Below, in pieces: positions 1-9,079 of a stretch of 64,000 nucleotides of DNA; position 1 is the first letter of the stretch; each line of letters opens with the position of its first letter. The position numbers and the translations under genes are program-made. The stretch spans positions 195,254 to 259,253 of the forward strand of contig CAZHEV010000003.1 of the NCBI GenBank assembly GCA_964531335.1, written 5' to 3'. The DNA comes from CAZHEV01 sp964531335 [NCBI: uncultured bacterium]. Its GTDB lineage: Bacteria > Eisenbacteria > RBG-16-71-46 > CAZHEV01. The notes below the pieces were generated by a model that was given only the letters and a program-made list of their open reading frames with translations, was not told the origin of the DNA and ran no database searches.

Positions 1-1
1 C

Positions 2-3000
2 ATGGTGGCCCCGTTCGACTGGGACCTCGGGGGCCTGCCGCGCGACCCCGTCCCGGTTGACGCCATCCCCGACATAGGCGAGAACCAGCAGATCGTCTTC
101 ACCGAGTGGATGGGACGGTCGCCTCAGGACGTCGAGGACCAGATAACTTATCCACTGACGGTGTCTCTTCTGGGCATCCCGGGCGTCAAGACGGTGAGGA
201 GCTACTCCTTCTTCGGGTTCTCGACCATCTACGTGATCTTCAAGGACGGAGTCGAGTTCTACTGGTCGCGGTCCCGCGTTTTGGAAAAGCTCAACTCCCT
301 GCCCCCGGGCACCCTGCCCGAGGGCGTGCGGGCGGCGCTCGGCCCCGACGCCACGGCGCTGGGACAGATCTTCTGGTACACGCTGGAGGGCCGCGACGGG
401 GAGGGCAACGCCACCGGCGGGTGGGATCTTCACGAGCTCCGTTCCATTCAAGATTGGACCGTACGTTACGCTCTGCTCTCGGCTGACGGCGTGGCCGAGG
501 TCGCTTCGGTGGGCGGTTTCGTCCAGGAGTACCAGATCGACGTCAACCCCGATGCCATGCGAGCCAACGGGGTCTCGCTCAAGCAGGTCTTCAACGCGGT
601 TCGCATGTCCAACGTGGACGTCGGCGCTCGGACGATCGAGATAAACAAGGCGGAGTACGTAATCCGGGGCCTCGGGTTCATAAGAGAAGTGTCCGACATC
701 GAGAACACCGTCGTGAAGCAATCCGGCAACGTTCCCATCCGCGTCGCGGACGTGGGAACGGTCGCGCTGGGACCGGCCCTGCGCAGGGGCGCGCTCGACA
801 AGGGGGGCGCGGAGGTGGTCGGCGGAGTCGTTGTCGTGCGCTACGGCGAGAATCCGCTCGAGACCATCAACAACGTGAAGGAGAAGATAGCGGAGATATC
901 GCCGGGCCTGCCCAAGAAGACCCTGTCCGACGGCCGGGTATCTCAGGTCGCCATAGTGCCTTTCTACGACCGCACGGGCCTTATCTACGAAACGCTGGGC
1001 ACGCTCAACACGGCGCTGATAGACGAGATCCTCGTGACCATAATCGTTGTAATAGTAATGCTCATGCACCTGCGAAGCTCGTTGTTGATATCCGGGCTTC
1101 TGCCGCTGACCGTTCTCATGGTCTTCATCTCGATGAAGCTCTTCGGAGTGGACGCCAACGTCGTCGCGCTCTCCGGAATCGCCATAGCGATCGGCACCAT
1201 AGTGGACATGGGCATCGTCATCTGCGAGAACATCGTGAAGCATCTGGCGGCCGCGCCGCCGGGCGCGGACAGGCGCGGCGTCATATTCAGGGCGGCCTCG
1301 GAAGTCGGGGGAGCGGTGACCACGGCGATAGCGACGACGGTGGTGTCGTTTCTGCCGGTCTTCACGATGGAGGCGGCCGAGGGGAAGCTGTTCAAGCCGC
1401 TGGCCTATACGAAGACTTTCGCGTTGATAGCGTCCGTGATCGTCGCCCTGACCATCGTGCCCGCGTTCGCCCGCATGATGTTCAGAGGGCGGGGAAGTCC
1501 TGGGCGAAGCAGGTATCTGCTGTCGGCTGGTCTGTTGGCCGCTTCAGCGGCGGCGTTCGTGTGGTCGCTGTGGCTGACCGCGGTGTTATTGGCTCTCATA
1601 GCTGTCCATCCGCACGTGCGTTCGCGGTTGCCCTCGGGGATCCAGGCGGCCCTGCCCAAGGCTTTCAATTACGCGATAGTCTTGATCGTGGCGTCGGTGC
1701 TCTCCGCTCACTGGAGCCCGCTCGGCGTCGAGGCCGGAGGCCTCGGCAACTTCGTTTTCGTCGCGCTGCTTCTGGGCGGGATCTTGTTCTTGTTTTATCT
1801 CATAATGCGCGCCTACGAGCCCATGCTGCGATGGTGCCTCGCGAACAAGGCGAAGTTCCTGCTGATCCCTCTCGCTCTGGTTCTTGCGGGAACTATGGTC
1901 TGGCGGGGGTTCGACGGCGTCTTCGGGTTCCTGCCCGACCGGGCCAAGACGAATGCCGTCTACTCGACGCTGACGCACGCCTTCCCGGGCCTGGGGGAGG
2001 AGTTCATGCCCGATCTCGACGAGGGCTCCTTCCTCTACATGCCGACCACCATGCCTCACGCGTCGATCGGCGAGGCGCTGGACATTCTACAGCTCCAGGA
2101 CAAGGCCTTCAGCGGCATTCCGGAGGTAGAGTCCGTGGTGGGCAAGCTGGGCCGCGCCGACTCGCCGCTCGACCCCGCGCCCATATCGATGATCGAGACC
2201 GTTATAAACTACAAGCCGGAGTACGTCACCGACGAGAGCGGAGCCCGGCTCAGGTTCCGCTACGACGAGCAAGGGGATCGGTTCGTTCGCGATGAGAACG
2301 GGGACCTGATACGGGACGACGGCGGTCGCCCCCATCGCAACTGGCGCGACCACATACGCTCGCCGGACGATATCTGGAAGGAGATAACCGCGGCCGGGAA
2401 GATAATAGGCACAACCTCCGCTCCGAAGCTTCAGCCGATAGCCGCGCGCATAGTGATGCTGCAGTCCGGAATGCGCGCCCCCATGGGCGTGAAAGTCCGG
2501 GGTCCCAGCCTGGAGACCATAGAGAAGGTCGGCCTGGAGATAGAGCGAGCCCTCAAGGAAGTGCCCTCGATAGAGCCGAGCGCGGTGGTCGCCGACAGGA
2601 TTGTGGGCAAGCCCTATCTGGAGATCGACATAGACCGCGAGGCCATCGCCCGTTACGGACTGCACATCAGGGACGTGCAGGACGTCATAGAGGTGGCCGT
2701 GGGTGGAAGGCGTCTGACTACGACCGTGGAAGGGCGCGAAAGGTATCCCGTACGAGTCCGCTACCAGAGAGAGCTGCGCAACACCATGGAGGGGCTGGAG
2801 AAGGTCCTTGTCGCCTCCCCGGACGAGACCCAGATTCCGCTCGGGGAGATCTCCCGGATAGAGTTCGTCCGCGGCCCCATGGTCGTCAAGTCCGAGGACA
2901 CGTTTTTGACCGGGTACGTGATATTCGACAAGAAACCGGGCTACGCCGAGGTCGAGGTGGTAGAGCACGCTCAGGCTTACCTGGGCCATAAGGTGGCCTC

Positions 3001-3706
3001 CGGCGAGTTGGACCTCCCGGCCGGTGTGAGCTACTCGTTCGCCGGAAGCTATGAGAACCAGGTGCGGTCCGAGAAGAGGCTCATGATCGTGCTGCCTCTG
3101 GCGCTCGTGATCATCTTCCTGATCTTGTATTTCCAGTTCAAGCAGGTGCCTACGACCCTCCTTGTCTTCTCCGGGATCTTCGTTGCCTGGGCCGGCGGCT
3201 TCTTGATGTTGTGGCTGTACGGGCAGAGCTGGTTTCTGGACTTCTCGGTGTTCGGCGTCGAGATGCGCGAGCTGTTCCAGATCAGGGCGTTCAACCTGTC
3301 CGTTGCAGTCTGGGTGGGTTTCCTGGCTCTCTTCGGCATCGCCGGCGACAACGGCGTGATCATATCGACCTATCTCAACCAGGTCTTCGCTTCCGACAAT
3401 CCCCGGGACGCGCGCGCCGTTCGAGAGGCAACGGTAAAAGCCTCGATGCGCAGGATACGACCTGCGCTGATGACGTCGGCGACGACCATCCTGGCGCTGA
3501 TCCCTGTCCTGACCTCCACCGGACGCGGCTCGGACATCATGGTTCCCATGGCCATACCCTCTTTCGGCGGAATGGCGGTCGTGCTGGTGACCGTGTTCCT
3601 GGTACCTGTGCTGTACTGCGCGCTGGCCGAAAGGCGCGTGGGCGGGGGCGGCCGTGACGGGAGCCCCGGCGCAGAAGCGGCTCAGCGCCGCGCGGCGCCT
3701 CGTTGA
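2..3706 (+). CDS. cusA: Heavy-metal efflux RND pump, CusA/CzcA family (5' end outside window)
   Basis: This is the inner-membrane proton-driven pump of a tripartite heavy-metal (Cu/Ag or Zn/Co/Cd) efflux system. The reading frame runs off the left edge and about the first 20-40 residues (TM1) are missing, so the ATG at position 2 is only the first visible in-frame codon. Visible family signs are PVDAIPDIGENQ, the VEDQITYPLT block, the TM4 motif IVDMGIVICENI, a porter segment starting EEFMPDLDEGSFLYMP, and the C-terminal GIAGDNGVI region. A Met-rich stretch (IVMLQSGMRAPMGVKV) lies near the copper-binding region of CusA, which favours Cu/Ag, but the substrate is not proven. An acidic insertion lies near residues 740-785. 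Its adaptor and outer-membrane partners are not visible and may lie to the left. The stop codon overlaps the -35 box of the next promoter. Confidence 0.95.
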   Translation: MVAPFDWDLGGLPRDPVPVDAIPDIGENQQIVFTEWMGRSPQDVEDQITYPLTVSLLGIPGVKTVRSYSFFGFSTIYVIFKDGVEFYWSRSRVLEKLNSLPPGTLPEGVRAALGPDATALGQIFWYTLEGRDGEGNATGGWDLHELRSIQDWTVRYALLSADGVAEVASVGGFVQEYQIDVNPDAMRANGVSLKQVFNAVRMSNVDVGARTIEINKAEYVIRGLGFIREVSDIENTVVKQSGNVPIRVADVGTVALGPALRRGALDKGGAEVVGGVVVVRYGENPLETINNVKEKIAEISPGLPKKTLSDGRVSQVAIVPFYDRTGLIYETLGTLNTALIDEILVTIIVVIVMLMHLRSSLLISGLLPLTVLMVFISMKLFGVDANVVALSGIAIAIGTIVDMGIVICENIVKHLAAAPPGADRRGVIFRAASEVGGAVTTAIATTVVSFLPVFTMEAAEGKLFKPLAYTKTFALIASVIVALTIVPAFARMMFRGRGSPGRSRYLLSAGLLAASAAAFVWSLWLTAVLLALIAVHPHVRSRLPSGIQAALPKAFNYAIVLIVASVLSAHWSPLGVEAGGLGNFVFVALLLGGILFLFYLIMRAYEPMLRWCLANKAKFLLIPLALVLAGTMVWRGFDGVFGFLPDRAKTNAVYSTLTHAFPGLGEEFMPDLDEGSFLYMPTTMPHASIGEALDILQLQDKAFSGIPEVESVVGKLGRADSPLDPAPISMIETVINYKPEYVTDESGARLRFRYDEQGDRFVRDENGDLIRDDGGRPHRNWRDHIRSPDDIWKEITAAGKIIGTTSAPKLQPIAARIVMLQSGMRAPMGVKVRGPSLETIEKVGLEIERALKEVPSIEPSAVVADRIVGKPYLEIDIDREAIARYGLHIRDVQDVIEVAVGGRRLTTTVEGRERYPVRVRYQRELRNTMEGLEKVLVASPDETQIPLGEISRIEFVRGPMVVKSEDTFLTGYVIFDKKPGYAEVEVVEHAQAYLGHKVASGELDLPAGVSYSFAGSYENQVRSEKRLMIVLPLALVIIFLILYFQFKQVPTTLLVFSGIFVAWAGGFLMLWLYGQSWFLDFSVFGVEMRELFQIRAFNLSVAVWVGFLALFGIAGDNGVIISTYLNQVFASDNPRDARAVREATVKASMRRIRPALMTSATTILALIPVLTSTGRGSDIMVPMAIPSFGGMAVVLVTVFLVPVLYCALAERRVGGGGRDGSPGAEAAQRRAAPR

Positions 3707-3731
3707 CACATCACCACGGCGGTGCTAATCT
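3703..3731 (+). promoter_or_regulatory. Sigma70-type promoter of metK
   Basis: A perfect -35 box TTGACA (3703-3708) is followed after 17 nt by TAATCT (3726-3731). The -35 box overlaps the cusA stop codon. The predicted leader is about 150 nt and GC-rich, with no recognisable SAM riboswitch. Confidence 0.75.
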
Positions 3732-3889
3732 TATTTTTGGCCCGCGGCTAGGCCTGTCGAGAGCCGCAACGTACCTTCACGCACGTCACACGTCTCCGGG
3801 TGACATCCGCCTCATACCCGCGCCGGCCCGGCTGCCGGCCGCCTCGCGACGCGGCCGCACCTCCGAGGCTCATGGAAAGGGGGAGACCC

Positions 3890-5056
3890 TTGGATCACAG
3901 CGTCCTATATACCGCCGAATCGGTCACCGAAGGCCATCCCGACAAGATCTGCGATCAAATCTCCGACGCGGTTCTGGATGCCCTTCTAGAGCGAGACAAG
4001 TACGCTAGAGTGGCCTGCGAGGCCCTGGTGACGACGGGGCTGGTCGTCGTCGCCGGCGAGATAACCACAAAGACTTACGTTGAGATAACCGGTGTCGTCA
4101 GGGCGACCCTGAAGGAGATAGGCTACACGGACCCTGTTCTGCGCTTCGACCACCAGAGCTGCGCGGTCGTGGTGATGATCGAGGAGCAGTCAAGGGAGAT
4201 CGCCATAGCGGTGGACAGAAAGGGCGCGGGCGACCAGGGCATAATGGTGGGTTACGCCACGAACGAGGGCAAGGACCTCGACATCGACTGTCACTACATG
4301 CCTGTTCCCATCTTCCTGGCTCATTCACTTGCCTCGGGGATCGCCGGCGCAAGAAAGAGCGGAACTATTCCCTACCTGTACCCCGACGGCAAGACCCAGA
4401 TAACCATAGCCTACAAGGGCGCCGTGCCGGACAGGATCGCGGACGTCGTGCTCTCCTCGCATCACGGCGAGGGCGTGGACTTGGCCACCATAACGCGCGA
4501 CCTGAAGGAGAAAGTGGGGGTGCCCGTGCTCGAGCCCACCGGACTGCTGGACGAGGACACCCGGTTCCATGTAAACCCCTCGGGCTCCTTCGCCACGGGC
4601 GGACCCACGGCGGACGTCGGGCTCACCGGGCGCAAGATAGTGGTGGATTGTTACGGGATGGCCGCCCGGCACGGGGGCTCCGCGTTCTCGGGCAAGGACT
4701 ACACGAAGACCGATCGCTCAGGCGCATACGCGGCGAGATACGTCGCCAAGAACCTGGTCGCCGCCGGGGCCGCGGACAAGTGCGAGGTCCAACTGGGCTA
4801 TATCATAGGCGAGGCCGATCCTGTCTCCGTGCGGGTCGACGCCTTGGGTACGGGTAAAGTCGATGAAGGGGCGATCGAGGAAGCGGTCAGAGAGCTTTTC
4901 GATCTTACTCCGGCCGGAATCATAGAGACCCTGGATCTCCGAAGGCCCATTTACAGAGCCACGGCGTGTTACGGCCATTTCGGCAGGGAGGGGGACGGCT
5001 TTCCCTGGGAGAAGACGGACAGGATCGATGACATCAAGGCGAAGCTGGGCTGTTGA
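3890..5056 (+). CDS. metK: S-adenosylmethionine synthetase
   Basis: The enzyme makes S-adenosylmethionine from methionine and ATP in the cytoplasm. The TTG at 3890 is preferred as start because a purine-rich site (GGAAAGGGGGAG) lies just before it and the product then begins [19 protein letters not shown] like typical MetK. The resulting 388 residues match the family's usual length of about 385. In-frame ATGs at 3872 and 3800 would only add residues unlike MetK. Visible motifs are the substrate loop [13 protein letters not shown], the [13 protein letters not shown] signature and the glycine-rich [17 protein letters not shown] block. The next gene, 53 bp downstream, also handles methionine, so the pair probably forms a methionine-use unit. 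Confidence 0.97.
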   Translation: MDHSVLYTAESVTEGHPDKICDQISDAVLDALLERDKYARVACEALVTTGLVVVAGEITTKTYVEITGVVRATLKEIGYTDPVLRFDHQSCAVVVMIEEQSREIAIAVDRKGAGDQGIMVGYATNEGKDLDIDCHYMPVPIFLAHSLASGIAGARKSGTIPYLYPDGKTQITIAYKGAVPDRIADVVLSSHHGEGVDLATITRDLKEKVGVPVLEPTGLLDEDTRFHVNPSGSFATGGPTADVGLTGRKIVVDCYGMAARHGGSAFSGKDYTKTDRSGAYAARYVAKNLVAAGAADKCEVQLGYIIGEADPVSVRVDALGTGKVDEGAIEEAVRELFDLTPAGIIETLDLRRPIYRATACYGHFGREGDGFPWEKTDRIDDIKAKLGC

Positions 5057-5109
5057 GATGAGGACACCGCCCGGGAACCGGAAACCCGCCGAACCGAGAG
5101 GAGCCTGAC

Positions 5110-6312
5110 ATGGCGGAAAAGAAGTTGGGTTTTGCCACCATCGCCATCCACGGGAAGAAGAAGCTGGGCAAGCACGAGACAGGGCCGCCCATAAGGGCCC
5201 TCTCCACGCCGATTTTCATGAGCTCGACGTTCGCGTTCAAGAACGCCGACGAGGGCGCGGCGATATTCGCGGGCGAGGTGGACGGCTATGTCTACACCAG
5301 GATCGGAAACCCCACCGTGGCGGCGTTCGAGAACGAGGTCGCGTACCTGGAAAACGCCGAGGCCGGTCTCGCCTTCGCATCCGGCATGGCCGCGTCCGCG
5401 ACCACGGTGCTTGCTCTCGCCCGAAGCGGGGAGAACATAGTGGCGTCGGACACGCTCTACGGGGGCACCCACAGCCTATTCGCCGAGAATATGCCCCGAG
5501 TTGGAATAGAGGTGCGAGAGGTGGACGCCTGCGACTTGAGCAACATCGAGCGGGCCATGGACGAGCGTACGAAGGCGATCTTCATAGAGACGCCGGCCAA
5601 CCCCACGATGGCGGTCATAGACGTCGTGGCCTGCGCCGAGCTGGCGAAGTCCCGCGGGGTCCATCTTATTGTCGACAATACATTTCCGACTCCGTACTAC
5701 CAAAGCCCGCTGGAACTGGGCGCCACGATCGTTATACATAGTGCGACGAAGTACATCGGGGGCCACGGGGACACCGTGGCCGGAGTGGTCGTGGGTTCGG
5801 AGGAGTTCATCAAGGGCCATCTGAGAGAGGCGGCCAAGGACTGGGGCGGATGCATAAGCCCGTTCAATGCCTGGCTCCTTTTGAGGGGGCTCAAGACGCT
5901 GCCCGTGAGGATGGACAAGCACTCGGAGAACGCGATGGAGGTGGCGCAGTTCCTGAGCTATCATCCGAAGATAGAGAAGGTCATGTATCCCGGCCTGCGG
6001 ACCCATCCTCAGCACGAGCTGGCGAAGCGCCAGATGCGAGGCTTCGGCGGAATGATCTCCTTCCACGTGAAGGGGGGCAGGGAGGCCGGCAAGATCCTGA
6101 TGGACAACGTCGAGATCTGCACTCTCGCGGTGAGCCTGGGGGACGTCGATACGCTGATCCAGCACCCTGCCAGCATGACCCATTCGACCTACTCGGCCGA
6201 GGAGCTCATGAAGGCCGGCATAGCCGAGAGCCTGGTACGGATCTCAGTGGGCCTGGAAGACGTGGATGACATAGTCGGCGACCTCAAACAGGCGCTGCAG
6301 AAGATCGAGTAA
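5110..6312 (+). CDS. Methionine gamma-lyase-like PLP enzyme (Cys/Met metabolism family)
   Basis: This 400-residue PLP enzyme of the trans-sulfuration (cystathionine beta/gamma-lyase) family cleaves or forms gamma C-S bonds in methionine, homocysteine or cystathionine. The PLP lysine is K214 in HSATKYIGGHG, and VDNTFPTPYYQSP and SLGDVDTLIQHPASMTHS are family blocks. Overall it resembles methionine gamma-lyase most, but the cysteine of that enzyme (LYGCT in Pseudomonas) is glycine here (Y117-G118-G119-T). Cystathionine gamma-lyase or O-acylhomoserine sulfhydrylase activity therefore remains possible. A GAGAGGAG ribosome-binding site precedes the ATG. It follows metK by 53 bp and is followed by the adaptor gene after 9 bp, so all three may be co-transcribed. 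Confidence 0.9.
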   Translation: MAEKKLGFATIAIHGKKKLGKHETGPPIRALSTPIFMSSTFAFKNADEGAAIFAGEVDGYVYTRIGNPTVAAFENEVAYLENAEAGLAFASGMAASATTVLALARSGENIVASDTLYGGTHSLFAENMPRVGIEVREVDACDLSNIERAMDERTKAIFIETPANPTMAVIDVVACAELAKSRGVHLIVDNTFPTPYYQSPLELGATIVIHSATKYIGGHGDTVAGVVVGSEEFIKGHLREAAKDWGGCISPFNAWLLLRGLKTLPVRMDKHSENAMEVAQFLSYHPKIEKVMYPGLRTHPQHELAKRQMRGFGGMISFHVKGGREAGKILMDNVEICTLAVSLGDVDTLIQHPASMTHSTYSAEELMKAGIAESLVRISVGLEDVDDIVGDLKQALQKIE

Positions 6313-6321
6313 GGAGAGAGC

Positions 6322-7806
6322 ATGAGAGTCAGCGTTACGGCGTTCTGTTTGTCCTTGGCCGCTTTGGTTTCCGGGTGCGGCAATGGCTCGAACGGCGGCG
6401 CCTCTGTGGTGGATACGGCTCCCGTCGAGCGCCGCGACATAATCGTCTCAGCCGAGGCCACCGGCGTGGTTGAGCCGATCCAGGTCGTTGAGATAAAGTC
6501 CAAGGCTTCGGGCGAGATAATCGATATGGCCGTGGAGACCGGCCAGGTGGTGGAGCGCGGCGATCTCCTCGTGCAGGTGGACACAAGGGACCTCAAGAAC
6601 ACCGTCGAGCAGGCGAAGGCGGACCTGGAGGTCGCGCAGGCGTCTCTGACCGTAGCCGAAGCTCGGAAGGGAAGATCGGACAGGTTGCTGGTCTCCGGGT
6701 TGTTGTCCGAGCAGGAGCACGAGCAGACCCTGCTCGATTACTCGACGGCCAAGGCACAGCTCGTGAAGGCAAGGACCGTCCTGGAGCTGGCCGGGGAGCG
6801 CTTGGCCGATGCGACGGTCCGTGCGCCGAGCGCTGGAACGATATTAAGCAAGAACGTGGAGGAAGGGAACATCATCTCCTCCGCCACCTCTCAAGTGACA
6901 GGCGGCACCGTGCTTCTCACCATGGCGGACCTGACCGAGGTGCAGGTGCGCACGCTGGTCGATGAAACTGATATCGGAAGGATAGAGCCGGGGCTGCGTG
7001 CTTCGATAACCGTAGAGGCGCATCGGGACCGCGAGTTCACCGGGACCGTTCTGAAGATCGAGCCGCTCGCGGTTGTGGAGCAAACTGTGACCATGTTCCC
7101 GGTGCTTACGCAGATCTCGAACGAGGAAGGTTTGCTCAAGCCCGGGATGAACGCCGACGTCGAGATTCACATCGACCAGAAGCTCGATGTGGTGACGGTC
7201 CCCGTGGACGCGGTGCGCAGCCCCCGGGAGATGGCCATCCTGGCGCCCCTGGTCGGCCTTACCTCGGCTGATGTGACATCCAAGGTGGAGTCGATGGGCG
7301 GCGGGCCCGCTGGAGGGCGGCCGGGCGGCCGGGCGGGGGGACGCCCCGAGGGCGCGCCTGACGCGGAGGGGGCTCCTGCCGCGAAGAAGGCAGCGGATGA
7401 GACCGCCGGTCGAGGCGGCATGCGGCCCGCCCCGGCGGGCGCCGGCGAAGGCGTTAAACGCGCGGACAGCTCCTCGGAGTCGAGGAAGGAGGCCGGGGCG
7501 GGCGCCCGTCCTTCGGGCCAGGCGATGCGCGAGGGGACCGCCGGGAGGCCGGGAGCTCACGGCGGGCCCGGCGCCGGGGAGCGGGGCGCGGGACGGATGT
7601 CAGTGGGCGTAGCGTTCGTCAGAGTGGGCGGATCGTTCGAGCCCCGTGTGGTCAGTACGGGGGTCAGCGATTGGGATTACACCGAGGTGCTCAACGGGCT
7701 CAAAGAGGGCGAGACGATAGCGCTTCTTCCGTCGGCCCAGCTATATATGGAAAACCAGCGAATGATGGAACGGTTCAGGTCCAGAAGCTCGGTCGTAGGA
7801 TCTTAG
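6322..7806 (+). CDS. MacA/HlyD-type periplasmic adaptor lipoprotein with a Gly/Arg/Ala-rich insert
   Basis: This is a membrane-fusion adaptor that would link an inner-membrane exporter to an outer-membrane channel. The signal peptide ends in the lipobox LVSGC (Cys19), so it should be a lipoprotein. An HlyD/biotinyl-lipoyl domain (ASGEIIDMAVETGQVVERGD), a coiled-coil hairpin (about residues 85-160), a second lipoyl half (ATVRAPSAGTI) and a beta-barrel domain follow. Roughly residues 325-430 are a low-complexity Gly/Ala/Arg/Pro/Glu stretch unusual for the family, before the final membrane-proximal strand segment. The neighbouring gene encodes an FtsX/MacB-like permease 17 bp downstream, which assigns this protein to an ABC efflux system rather than RND. 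The start has a good GGAGAG site. Confidence 0.9.
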   Translation: MRVSVTAFCLSLAALVSGCGNGSNGGASVVDTAPVERRDIIVSAEATGVVEPIQVVEIKSKASGEIIDMAVETGQVVERGDLLVQVDTRDLKNTVEQAKADLEVAQASLTVAEARKGRSDRLLVSGLLSEQEHEQTLLDYSTAKAQLVKARTVLELAGERLADATVRAPSAGTILSKNVEEGNIISSATSQVTGGTVLLTMADLTEVQVRTLVDETDIGRIEPGLRASITVEAHRDREFTGTVLKIEPLAVVEQTVTMFPVLTQISNEEGLLKPGMNADVEIHIDQKLDVVTVPVDAVRSPREMAILAPLVGLTSADVTSKVESMGGGPAGGRPGGRAGGRPEGAPDAEGAPAAKKAADETAGRGGMRPAPAGAGEGVKRADSSSESRKEAGAGARPSGQAMREGTAGRPGAHGGPGAGERGAGRMSVGVAFVRVGGSFEPRVVSTGVSDWDYTEVLNGLKEGETIALLPSAQLYMENQRMMERFRSRSSVVGS

Positions 7807-7823
7807 CGAGGTTTTCTTAGGTA

Positions 7824-9035
7824 GTGGCGATTCTCGAGACCATACAAGTGGCAGTCGACTCGATTCGCGCCAACAAGATGCGCTCGGCGCTGACCCTGCT
7901 CGGCATCGTGATAGGCGTGTCCGCGGTGATAACCATGATCTCCCTCGGGCGCGGGGCCGAGAAGCGCATCCAGGAGAGAATAGAATCACTCGGGGTGAAC
8001 GTGCTGACCGTGATGCGGGGCAGGGGGTTCCACCGCGGGCTTGCAACCGGCATCAAGGAGCTTACTCCGGAGGACGCGGAGGCGATACTCGCGAAGGCCG
8101 ACGCCGTCGAGAGCGTGGCGCCGGCGCTTTCGGGAGATCTCAAGATCGAATACACAAACGTCAATCACGACACCGATGTAACGGGCACCTGGCCGGCGTT
8201 CCCCGACATCAACAACTACCAGCTCGCTCTCGGCCGCTTCTTCGACCAGCGAGATGAGGAGGGAAGAAGGAGGGTCGCCGTTCTGGGCGCCGACATTCCC
8301 GAGAACCTGGGCGCGACCGCCGGGGAGCTAATCGGGGGCAGGATCAAGATAAGGGGCATATCCTTCGAGGTCATTGGCGTACTGGAGGCGAAGGGCCAAT
8401 CGGGCGGCTGGAGAAATCCCGACGACGAGATATTCATACCTTTGAGCACGGCGCGGTTCCGGGTATTCGGCACCGAGAACTTGCGGTACATCTCGTGCAA
8501 GGTGAGAGACCAGAGACTGATGAACGCCGCCGAGGCCCAGATCGAAAGGGTGCTGCGCAGACAGCACAGGATCCCTCCGGGCGGCTTCAACGATTTCAGA
8601 ATCGGCAACTGGGCGTCTCTGCTCGGCACGTATGAGGAGAGCGCGAGGACGTTCAAGATGCTGCTGGGCGGCATAGCCACGGTGAGCCTCATCGTGGGAG
8701 GCATAGGCATAATGAACATTATGCTGGTATCGGTGACCGAGAGAACCAGGGAGATCGGAATAAGGAAGGCGCTGGGGGCGACGCGGTTCAATATCCTGTT
8801 CCAGTTCCTGGTCGAGTCCCTGGTTGTCTGCTCGACGGGTGGAGTGTTCGGCGTGTTGATCGGTATAGGGGCGGCGCTCGCGCTGGCTCATTTCGCCGGA
8901 TGGGACACGGTCGTAGGAGTGGGCTCCATAGTGCTGGCCTTCGGGTTCAGCGCCGCTGTCGGCATCTTCTTCGGCATATACCCCGCAAGACGCGCCGCCA
9001 TGCTGGACCCAATCGAAGCGTTGAGATACGAGTAG
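7824..9035 (+). CDS. MacB/FtsX-type ABC transporter permease
   Basis: This inner-membrane permease has four predicted TM segments in the MacB arrangement: TM1 near the N terminus (MRSALTLLGIVIGVSAVITM), a large periplasmic MacB_PCD domain (about residues 45-265), then three C-terminal TMs (FtsX domain, with GGIGIMNIMLVSVTERTREIGIRKALGA). The 403 residues fit a permease-only MacB, and the nucleotide-binding domain fused in E. coli MacB is absent. The start is GTG at 7824. No ATPase gene lies beside it, although LolD-like ATPases normally accompany such permeases, so the energising subunit must be encoded elsewhere. A hairpin and convergent genes close the unit. Confidence 0.9.
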   Translation: MAILETIQVAVDSIRANKMRSALTLLGIVIGVSAVITMISLGRGAEKRIQERIESLGVNVLTVMRGRGFHRGLATGIKELTPEDAEAILAKADAVESVAPALSGDLKIEYTNVNHDTDVTGTWPAFPDINNYQLALGRFFDQRDEEGRRRVAVLGADIPENLGATAGELIGGRIKIRGISFEVIGVLEAKGQSGGWRNPDDEIFIPLSTARFRVFGTENLRYISCKVRDQRLMNAAEAQIERVLRRQHRIPPGGFNDFRIGNWASLLGTYEESARTFKMLLGGIATVSLIVGGIGIMNIMLVSVTERTREIGIRKALGATRFNILFQFLVESLVVCSTGGVFGVLIGIGAALALAHFAGWDTVVGVGSIVLAFGFSAAVGIFFGIYPARRAAMLDPIEALRYE

Positions 9036-9042
9036 TGCGCAC

Positions 9043-9065
9043 GCGGGCGCGGCCCCGGCGCCCGC
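9043..9065. terminator. Bidirectional hairpin between convergent genes
   Basis: An 8-bp perfect stem GCGGGCGC / GCGCCCGC with a 7-nt loop lies between the MacB stop and the stop of the convergent ferredoxin gene. It has no clear T tract, so the terminator role is inferred from position. Confidence 0.55.
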
Positions 9066-9079
9066 TCGTCCCGGCGAGT

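Noticed and set aside
2087-3709. 540-codon open frame antisense to cusA
   Set aside because: It is a high-GC shadow frame of the pump gene with no family motifs.
3718-3760. GGTGCTAATC before metK, resembling part of a SAM-I riboswitch
   Set aside because: The other conserved SAM-I segments are absent, and the match is explained by the -10 region of the promoter.
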